Part shown: positions 54,501 to 64,000 of the stretch, one piece after another
How the letters are laid out: each line of letters begins with the position of its first letter
Position numbering within the stretch: the stretch's first letter is position 1
Assembly: GCA_033032865.1 (NCBI GenBank)
Contig: JAWHQI010000239.1
Coordinates: 62,001 to 126,000 of the forward strand
Direction of reading: 5' to 3'
Origin: Dactylorhiza incarnata
Lineage: Eukaryota > Streptophyta > Magnoliopsida > Asparagales > Orchidaceae
DNA length: 64,000 nucleotides
Program-made: the position numbers and the translations under genes
Notes under the pieces: generated by a model
What the model was told of the DNA's origin: nothing
The model's database searches: none
What the model saw: only the letters and a program-made list of their open reading frames with translations

Positions 54501-57500
54501 TGACCACTAAAATGAGCTGGAATGGTTTAAAATTGTGGTACATTGGATATATGTCTCCATGCATATTTCGAAAAGGTGGTGTGGGTAAAAGTCAGACAAC
54601 TGGATCCAAAGTTATGGCTGTTTGAAATTTTGGTGTCATAAGGAGCTAAATTTCAGATTACCGCTGCAACCCGCTATATATCGACAACTAAATGAACTGG
54701 AATGGCTAAAACTTGTGCATCAATGAATGTATGACTCCTAGCTCATTCCAAAAAGATGTTGTGGGGTAAAATCTGACAACCGGATCAAAAGTTATTGCTG
54801 TTTAATGTTTAAGGGTCATTTGGAGATAAATCTCTCACATTCACTACAACCAGCATCAAAAATTCTTTCATTTTGAAATTTGTGTCATTTGGAGCAAAAT
54901 CACGCAGTACCACTACAACCCACTGTATTTCGACCTCTAAACGAGCTTGAATGGTTTAAAATTTATTCAATTGGATTTAGGGCTCCGATCTCATTCTGAA
55001 AAGGTATTGTGGGCGAAAAACGGACAACCGGATTAAAAGTTATGGATGTTTGAAGTTTAGGTCTCATTTCGAGCTAAAATGCCTTATTACAAACCCATTG
55101 TATATTGACCATTGAGCGAATTGGAATGGTCAAAATTGGTTCTCCATTGGATGTAGCACTCCGAGCTCATTCCAAAAAGGTGCTTTGCGCAAAAATCGGA
55201 CAACCAGATCAATAGTTATGTCTGTTACAGTTTATGTGTCAATTGAAGCTAAATCCCTCATTACCAGTGCAACCCGTTGTATATTGATCACAAAAATGAG
55301 CTGGAATAGTTTAAAATTGTGGTCCATTGGATGTATGTCTCCATGCATATTTCGAAAAGGTGTTGTGGGTAATAGTCAGACAACCGGATCAAAAGTTATG
55401 GCTGTTTGAAATTTAGGTGTCATTTGGAGCTAAATTTTGCATTACCGCTACAACCCGCTATATACCGAAAACTTAATGAACTTGAATGGCTAAAACTTGT
55501 GCATCAATGAATGTAGGGCTCCTAGCTTATTCCAAAAAGGTGTTGTGGGGTAAAATCTGACAACCGAATCAAAAGTTATTGTTGTTTAATGTTTGAGGGT
55601 CATTTGGAGATAAATCTCTCACTTTCACTACAACCAGCATCAAAAATTCTTTCATTTTGAAATTTATGTGTCATTTGGAGCAAAATCTCGCAGTACCACT
55701 ACAACCCACTGTATTTCGACCTCAAAACTAGCTTGAATGGGGTAAAATATTCTCAATGGGATTTTGGCCTCCGATCTCATTCTGAAAAGATATTGTGGGC
55801 AAAAAACGGACAACCGGATTAAAAGTTATGGATGTTTGAAGTTTAAGTCTCATTTTGAGCTAAATGCCTTATTACAAACCCATTGTATATTGACCACTGA
55901 GCGAATTGGGATGGGTAAAATTGGTTCTCCATTGGATGTAGCACTCCGAGCTCATTCCAAAAAGGTGTTGTGCGCAAAAATCGGACAACCAGATCAAAAG
56001 TTATGCTTGTTACAAGTTATGTGTAAATTGAAGCTAAATCCCTCATTACCACTGTAGCCCGTTATATATTGACTACTAAAATGAGCTGGAATGGTTTAAG
56101 ATTGTGGTCCATTGGATGTATGTCTCCATGCATATTTTGAAAAGGTGTTGTGGGTAAAAGTCATGCAACCTGATCAAAAGTTATGGCTGTTTGAAATTTA
56201 GGTGTCATTTGGAGCAAATTTTCACATTACCACTGCAACCCGCTATATATCGACAACTAAATGAACTGGAATGGCTAAAACTTGCGCATCAATGAATGTA
56301 GGGCTCCAAGCTCATTCCAAAAAGGTGATGTGGGATAAAATCTAACAACCGGATCAAAAGTTATTGCTGTTTAATGTTTGAGGGTCATTTGTAGATAAAT
56401 CTCCCACTTTCACTACAACCAGCATAAGAAATTCTTTCATTTTGAATTTTATGTGCCATTTGGAGCAAAATCTCTCAGTACCGCTACAACCCACTGTATT
56501 TCAACCTCTAAACGAGCTTGAATGGGTTAAAATTTTCTCAATTGGATTTAGGGCTCCGATCTCATTCTGAAAAGGTATTGTGGGCGAAAAACGGACAGCC
56601 GGATTAAAAGTTATGGATGTTGAAGTTTAGGTCTCATTTTGAGCTAAATGCCTTATTACAAACCCATTGTATATTGACCACTAAGTGAATTGGGATGGGT
56701 AAAATTGGTTCTCCAATGGATGTAGCACTCCGAGCTCATTCCAAAAAGGTGCTGTGCGCAAAAATCAGATAACCAGATCAAAAGTTATGGCTGTTACAGT
56801 TTATGTGTCAATTGAAGCTAAATCCCTCATTACCACTACAACCCATTGTATATTGACCACTAAAATGAGCTGGAATGGTTTAAAATTGTGGTCCATTGGA
56901 TGTATGTCTCCATGCATATTTCAAAAAGGTGTTGTGGGTAAAAGTCAGACAACCGGATCAAAATTTATGGCTGTTTGAAATTTATGTGTCATTTGGAGCT
57001 AAATTTCGCATTACCGCTGTAACCCGCTATATATCGAGAACTAAATGAACTGGAATTGCTAAAACTTGTGCATCCATGAATGTAGGGCTCCTATCTCATT
57101 CCTAAAAGATATTGTGGGGGTAAAATCAGACAACTGGATCAAAAGTTAATGCTGTTTAATGTTTGAGAGTAATTTGGAGATAAATCTCTCACTTTCACTG
57201 CAACCAGCATCAAAAATTCTTTTTATTTGAAATTTATGTGTCATTTGGAGCAAAATCTCGTAGTACCACTACAACCCACTGTATTTCGACCTCTAAACGA
57301 GCTTGAATGGGTTAAAATTTTCTCAATTGGATTTAAGGCTCCGATCTCATTCTGAGAAGGTATTCTGGGCGAAAAACGGATAACCGGATTAAAAGTTATG
57401 GATGTTTGGAGTTTAGATCACATTTTGAGCTAAATGCCTTATTACAAACCCATTGTATATTGACCATTGAGCGAATTGGAATGGGTAAAATTTGTTTTCC

Positions 57501-59463
57501 ATTGGATGTAGCACTCCGAGCTCATTCCAAAAAGGTGTTGTGCGCAATAATCGGATAACCAGATCAAAAGTTATGGCTGTTACAGTTTATTATCAATTGA
57601 AGCTAAATCCCTCATTACCACTGCAACCCGTTGTATATTGACCACTAAAATGAGCTGGAGTGGTTTAGAATTGTGGTCCATTGGATGTATGTCTCCATGC
57701 ATATTTTGAATAGGGGTTGTGGGTAAAAGTCAGACAACCAGATCAAAAGTTATGGCTGTTTGAAATTTAGGTATCATTTGGAGCTAAACTTCGCATTACC
57801 GCTGCAACCCGCTATATATCGACATTTAAATGAACTCGAATGGCTAAAACTTGTGCATCAATGAATGTATGACTCTTAGCTCATTCCAAAAAGATGTTGT
57901 GGGGTGAAATCTGATAATCGGATCAAAAGTTGTTGTTGTTTAATGTTTGAGGCTCATTTGGAGATAAATCTCTCACTTTCACTACAACCAGCATCAAAAA
58001 TTCTTTCATTTTGAAATTTATGTGTCTTTTGAAGCAAAATATCGCAGTACCACTACAATCCACTGTATTTCGACCTCTAAACGAGCTTGAATGGTTTAAA
58101 ATTTCCTCAATTGGATTTAGGGCTCCGATTTCATTCTGAAAAGGTATTGTGGGCGAAAAACGGACAACCAGATTAAAAGTTATGGATGTTTGAAGTTTAG
58201 GTCTCATTTCGAGCTAAATGCCTTAATACAAACCATTGTATATTGACCATTGAGCAAATTGGAATGGGTAAAATTTGTTCTCCATTGGATGTAGCACTCC
58301 GAGCTCATTCCAAAAAGATGTTGTGGGGTGAAATCTGATAATCGGATCAAAAGTTGTTGCTGTTTAATATTTGATGGTCATTTGGAGATAAATCTCTCAC
58401 TTTCACTACAACCCGCATCAAAAATTCTTTCATTTTGAAATTTATGTGTCATTTGGAGCAAAATCTCGCAGTACCACTACAACCCACTCTATTTCGACAA
58501 CTAAACGAGCTTGAATGGGTTAAAATATTCTCAATTGGATCTATGACTCCGATCTTATTCTGAAAAGGTATTGTGAGCGAAAAATGGACAACAGGATTAA
58601 AAGTTATGGATGTTTGAAGTTTAGGTCTCATTTCGAGCTAAATGCTTTATTACAAACCCATAGTATATTGACCACTGAACGAATTGGGAAAGGTAAAATT
58701 GGTTCTCCATTGGATGTAGCACTAAATGCCTTATTACAAACCCATTGTATATTGACCACTAAGTGAATTGGGATGGGTAAAATTGGTTCTCCATTGGATG
58801 TAGCACTCCGAGCTCATTCCAAAAAGGTGATGTGCACAAAAATCGGACAACCAGATCAAAAGTTATGGATGTTACAGTTTATGTGTCAATTGAAGCTAAA
58901 TCCCTCATTACCACTACAACCCGTTGTATATTGACCACTAAAATGAGCTGGAATGGTTTAAAATTGTGGTCCATTGGATGTATGTCTCCAAGAATATTTC
59001 GAAAGGGTGTTGTGGGTAAAATTCATACAACCGGATCAAAAGTTATGGTTGTTTGAAATTTAAGTGTCATTTGGAGCCAAATTTCGCATTACTGCTGTAA
59101 CCTGCAATATATCGACAACTAAATGAACTGGAATGGCTAAAACTTGTGCATCAATGAATGTAGAGCTCCTAGCTCATTCCAAAAAGGTGTTGTGGGTTAA
59201 AATCTGACAACCGGATCAAAAGTTATTGCAGTTTAATGTTTGAGGGTCATTTGGAGATAAATCTCTCACTTTCACTATAACCAGCATCAAAAATTCTTTC
59301 ATTTTGAAATTTATGTGTCATTTGGAGAAAAATCTCGCAGTACCACTACAACCCACTGTAATTCGACCTCTAAACGAGCTTGAATGGGTTAAAATTTTCT
59401 CAATTGGATTTAGGGCTCTGATCTCATTCTGAAAAGGTATTGTGGGCGAAAAACGGACAACTG
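51573..59463. repeat. Satellite array (block 4, 7.9 kb)
   Basis: About ten copies of the higher-order unit. Near 58290-58330 the array jumps from the end of subunit 2 to the end of subunit 4, giving a shortened unit of about 420 bp. Near 58722-58800 a ~90-bp stretch (ATGCCTTATTACAAACCCAT onward) is duplicated inside one subunit. AACTG at 59459-59463 is the left target-site duplication of the solo LTR. Confidence 0.95.
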
Positions 59464-60276
59464 TGTTGATGCCGAAATTGTCCCCACGCCCTCGAGAAGG
59501 AAAGAGAGGGGGTAGTGGTCGAGTAGCTGGTTACTTGAGTCGCAAATGAAGAGCTGAACGAGAGAAAAGAAGAGGGGGCCGCTAGCTTGCGATGAGGCCA
59601 GACTTCGCCCGCCGCGGCAAATGCCACTCCTGCGGCGGGCTTTCCCTTTATTTAATAATCTGTATTACAGCTCGTTGTGTTTAGTACATGGAAATACAAT
59701 GAATACAAGAGAGTTGCGGGTAAGAAAAGAAAGCCGTTCGGGCTGTTTGCTGAGGTCGCCCGGACAGGTCGCCCGGGCTGTTTGCTGAGGCCGCCCGGCC
59801 TGTTGTTGGACCGCCCGAACTGGCAGTTAGGAGTTCGTCGGTTTGTTCCCCAACTTGTCTGTCCTCTGTTCATGGTCGAGGGTCCTATTTATAGGCTCTG
59901 GGTCGATGTCGTCACCTCCGGTGAGCCGGTGACTGGATCCCTACCCGCGCGATCTGAACAATGGAGACCGCCTACCCGCGCGGTCTGAAGGATGAGACCG
60001 CCTACCCGCGCGGTCTGAAGGATGAGACCGCCTACCCGCGCGGTCTAAAGGAGGAGGCCGCCCCTGCTGGGTCTGAAGGGGGAGGCCGCCTACCCGCGCG
60101 GTCTGAAGGACGAGACCGCCTACCCGCGCGGTCTAAAGGAGGAGGCTGCCCCGGCAGGGCGACCTGAGGAAGGAGACCGCCCCTGCTGGGCGGGCAGGAG
60201 ATCCCTAGCCGCATGACCTGTAGGAGAAATGCAGAAAAAATCTCCTCAAAAAGGATCGCCGATTTCTGGGTAAACA
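59464..60276 (-). mobile_element. Solo LTR, 813 bp, of a related gypsy subfamily (D)
   Basis: On the minus strand it starts TGTTTACCCAGAAATCGGCG and ends GGCATCAACA. It is flanked by AACTG on both sides (59459-59463, 60277-60281), and satellite is continuous across it (GGACAACTGGATTAAAAG). TATA at 59886-59893 (minus) and the R/U5 stem-loop at 59607-59640 show the relationship to the other LTRs, although the rest is diverged. It includes a GC-rich 30-bp minisatellite (59941-60187). Solo LTRs arise by recombination between the two LTRs of an element. Confidence 0.92.
59941..60187. repeat. 30-bp minisatellite inside the solo LTR
   Basis: About eight copies of a unit containing CCTACCCGCGCGGTCTGAAG followed by GATGAGACCG, with variants (CCCCTGCTGGGTCTGAAG) and some 28-29-bp units. 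Each standard unit boundary forms an inverted repeat, GACCGC-CTACCCGC-GCGGTC. It lies in U3, upstream of the minus-strand TATA box. The repetitive decapeptide frame through it is not a gene. Confidence 0.88.
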
Positions 60277-63200
60277 AACTGGATTAAAAGTTATGGATGT
60301 TTGAAGTTTAGGTCTGATTTTGAGCTAATGCCTTATTACAAACCCATTGTATATTGACAACTGAGCTCATTCCAAAAAGGTGTTGTGGGGTAAAATCAGA
60401 CAACCGGATAAAAAGTTATTGCTGTTTAATGTTTGAGGGGCATTTGGAGATAAATCTCTCACTTTCACAACAACCAGCATCAAAAATTCTTTTATTTTGA
60501 AATTTATGTGTCATTTGGAGCAAAATCCCACAGTTCCACTACAACCCACTGTATTTCTACCTCTACACGAGCTTGAATGTGTTAAAATTTTCTCAATTGG
60601 ATTTAGGGCTCTGATCTCATTCTGAAAAAGTATTGTGGGCAAAAATCGGACAACCAGATCAAAGTTATAGCTGTTACACTAAAATTGAAGCTAAATCCCT
60701 CATTACCACTACAACCCGTTGTATATTGACAACTAAAATGAGCTGGAATGGTTTAAAATTATGGTCCAATGGATGTATGTCTCCAAGCATATTTCAAAAA
60801 GGTGTTGTGGGTAAAAGTCATACAAACGGATCAAAAGTTATGGTTGTTTGAAATTTAGGTGTCATTTGGAGCTAAATTTCGCATTACCGCTGCAACCTGC
60901 TATATATCGACAACTAAATGAACTTGAAAGGCTAAAACTTGTGCATCAATGAATGTAGGGCTCCGAGCTCATTCCAAAAAGGTGTTGTGGGGTAAAATCT
61001 GACAATCGGATTAAAATTTATTGCTGTTTAATGTTTGAGGGTCATTTGGAGATAAATCTCTCACTTTCACTACAACCAGCATCAAAAATTCTTTCATTTT
61101 GAAATTTATGTGTAATTTGGATCAAAATCTCGCAGTACCACTACAACCTACTGTATTTCGACCTCTAAATGAGCTTGAATGGGTTAAAATATTCTCAATT
61201 GGATTTAGGGCTCCGATCTCATTCTGAAAAGGTATTGTGGGCGAGAAACGGACAACCGGATTAAAAGTTATGGATGTTTGAAGTTTAGGTCTCATTTTGA
61301 GCTAAATGCCTTATTACAAACCCATTGTATATTGACCACTGAGCGAATTGGGATGGGTAAAATTGGTTCTCCATTGGATGTAGCACTCCGAGCTCATTCT
61401 AAAAAGGTGATGTGCGCAAAAATCGGACAACCAGATCAAAAGTTATGGCTATTACAATTTATGTGTCAATTGAAGCTAAATCCCTCATTACCACTACAAC
61501 CTGTTGTATATTGACCACTAAAATGAGCTGGAATGGTTTAAAATTGTAGTTCATTGAATGTATGTCTACAAGCATATTTCGAAAAGGTGTTGTGGGTAAA
61601 AGTCATACAACCGGATCAAAAGTTATGGTTGTTTGAAATCTAGGTGTCATTTGGAGCTAAATTTCACATTACCGCTGCAACCTGCTATATAGCGACAACT
61701 AAATGAACTGGAATGGCTAAAACTTGTACATCAATGAATGTAGGGCTCCTAGCTCATTCCAAAAAGGTGTTGTGGGGTAAAATCTGACAACCGGATCAAA
61801 AGTTATTGATGTTTAATGTTTGAGGGTCATTTGGAGATAAATCTCTCACTTTCACTACAACCAGAATAAAAAATTCTTTCATTTTGAAATTTATGTGTCA
61901 TTTGGATAAAAATCTCGCAGTACCACTATAACCCACTGTATTTTGACCTATAAACGAGCTTGAATGAGTTAAAATTTTCTCAATTGGATTTAGGGCTCTG
62001 ATCTCATTCCGAAAAGGTATTATGGGCGAAAAACGGAGAACCGGATTAAAAGGTATGGATGTTTGAAGTTTAGGTCTCATTTTGAGCTAAATGCCTTTTT
62101 ACAAACCCATTGTATATTAGCCACTGAGCTCATTCCAAAAAGGTGTTGTGGGGTAAAATCAGAAAACTGGATCAAAAGTTATTGCTGTTTAATGTTTGAG
62201 GGTCATTTGGAGATAAATCTCTCACTTTCACTACAACCAGCATCAAAAATTCTTTCATTTTGAAATTTATGTGTCATTTGGAGCAAAATCCCACAGTTTC
62301 ACTACAACCCACTGTATTTCTACCTCTACACAAGCTTGAATGGGTTAAAATTGTCTCAATTGGATTTAGGGCTCCGATCTCATTCTGAAAAGGTATTGTG
62401 GGCGAAAAACGAACAACCGGATTAAAAGTTATGGATGTTTGAAGTTTAGGTCTCATTTCGAGCTAAATGCCTTATTATAAACCCATTGTATATTGACCAC
62501 TGAGCGAATTAGGATGGGTAAAATTAGTTCGCCATTGGATGTAGCACTCCGAGCTCATTCCAAAAAGGTGTTGTGCTCAAAAATCGGACAACCAGATCAA
62601 AAGTTATGGCTGTTACAGTTTATGTGTCAATTGAAGCTAAATCCCTCATTACCACTGCAACCCGTCTTATATTGACCACTAAAATGAGCTGGAATGGTTT
62701 AAAATTATGATCCATTGGATGAATGTCTCCAAGCATATTTCGAAAAGGTGTTATGGGTAAAAATCATACAACCGGATCAAAAGTTATGGTTGTGTGAAAT
62801 TTATGTGTCATTTGGAGCTAAATTACGCATTACCGCTGCAACCTACTATATATCGACAACTAAATGAACTAGAATGGCTAAATCTTGTGCATCAATGAAT
62901 GTAGGGCTCCTAGCTCATTCCAAAAAGGTGTTGTGGGGTAAAATCTGACAACCGGATCAAAAGTTATTGCTGTTTAATGTTGGAGGGTCATTTGGAGATA
63001 AATCTCTCACTTTCACTACAACCAGCATCAAAAATTCTTTCATTTTGAAATTTATGTGTCATTTGGAGAAAAATCTCGCAGTACCACTACAACCCACTGT
63101 ATTAAGACCTCTGAACGAGCTTGAATGGGTTAAAATTTTCTCAATTGGATTTTGGGCTCTGATCTCATTCTGAAAAGGTATTGTGGGCGAAAAACGGACA

Positions 63201-64000
63201 ACTGGATTAAAAGATATGGATGTTTGAAGTTTAGGTCTCACGTTGACAACTAAGCTAATTCCAAAAAGGTGTTGTGCGGTAAAATAAGGCAACCGGATAA
63301 AAAGTTATTGCTGTTTAATGTTTGAGGGTCATTTGGAGATAAATCTCTCAATTTCACTACAACCAGCATAAAAAATTCTTTCATTTTGAAATTTATGTGT
63401 CATTTGAAGCAAAATCCCACTGTTCCACTACAACCCACTATATTTCTACTTCTATACGAGCTTGAATGGGTTAAAATTTTCTCAATTGGATTTAAGGCCC
63501 CGATCTCATTCTGAAAAGGTATTGTGGGCGAAAAACGAACAACCGGATTAAAAGTTATGGATGTTTGAAGTTTAGGTCTCATTTCGAGCTAAATGCCTTA
63601 TTACAAACCCATTGTATATTGACCACTGAGCGAATTGGGATGGGTAAAATTAGTTCCCCATTGGATGTAGCACTCCGAGCTCATTCCAAAAATGTGTTGT
63701 GCGCAAAATCGGACAACCAAATCAAAAGTTATGCCTGTTACAGTTTATATGTCAATTGAAGCTAAATCCCTCATTACCACTGCAACCCGTTGTATATTGA
63801 CCACTAAAATGAGCTGGAATGGTTTAAAATTGTGGTCCATTGGATGTATGTCTCCAAGCATATATCGAAAAAAGTGTTGTGGGTAAAAGTCATACAACCG
63901 GATCAAAAGTTATGGCTATTTGAAATTTAGGTGTCATTTCGAGCTAAATTTCGCATTACCGCAGCAACCCGCTATATATCGACAACTAAATGAACTGGAA
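60277..64000. repeat. Satellite array (block 5, to window edge)
   Basis: Same satellite, in phase with block 4 across the solo LTR. The order is less regular than elsewhere: shortened units appear near 60360, 62125 and 63245, where the array passes from subunit 2 directly into CTCATTCCAAAAAGGTGTTG of subunit 4. The array continues beyond the window. Confidence 0.95.

Noticed and set aside
59677..60167. Repetitive peptide frames through the solo LTR
   Set aside because: They simply translate the 30-bp minisatellite within a noncoding LTR.
1999..64000. CRISPR-like array suggested by regular repeats
   Set aside because: Repeats are ~785 bp units without unique spacers in a plant genome; this is a tandem satellite.

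Overview
The window is flowering-plant heterochromatin, probably centromeric or pericentromeric; the species cannot be named from it. About 30 kb is one AT-rich satellite. Almost all the rest is one family of Ty3/gypsy LTR retrotransposons of the Tat/Retand type, inserted into the satellite. I see no host protein-coding, rRNA or tRNA gene.

Layout: 1-1998, 3' end of a Tat-type element running off the left edge; 1999-4890 satellite; 4891-5819 rearranged block (gypsy LTR tail plus an unrelated LTR-like piece); 5820-8691 satellite; 8692-36098 a full-length element (outer, + strand, 847-bp LTRs, GTCAT target duplication) carrying at 15066-28975 a second full-length element in reverse orientation (inner, 836-bp LTRs, GCAGC target duplication); 36099-48748 satellite; 48749-51572 a 5'-truncated element end; 51573-59463 satellite; 59464-60276 a solo LTR (AACTG target duplication); 60277-64000 satellite.

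The satellite is a higher-order repeat of about 785 bp made of four diverged ~175-180 bp units, one of them lengthened to ~250 bp by a 71-bp internal duplication.

Both full elements share one plan: 5' LTR, a primer site matching an internal stretch of tRNA-Phe, one gag-protease-RT-RNaseH-second RNaseH-integrase reading frame, a ~2 kb noncoding stretch with stem-loops and degenerate tandem repeats, then two genes on the opposite strand (gene B, spliced, with a transposase_28-like domain; gene A, spliced, coiled coil), then a 34-bp palindrome and the 3' LTR. The antisense genes have their own TATA boxes and converge on gag-pol. The inner element keeps gag-pol and gene B open but has a 1-bp frameshift in gene A. 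The outer element keeps gene A open but has a stop codon in gag-pol, a frameshift in gene B, and the inner element inserted in its integrase. By-eye LTR divergence (about 5 substitutions in 836 for inner; about 7 substitutions plus 2 indels in 847 for outer) fits the nesting order and recent insertion.
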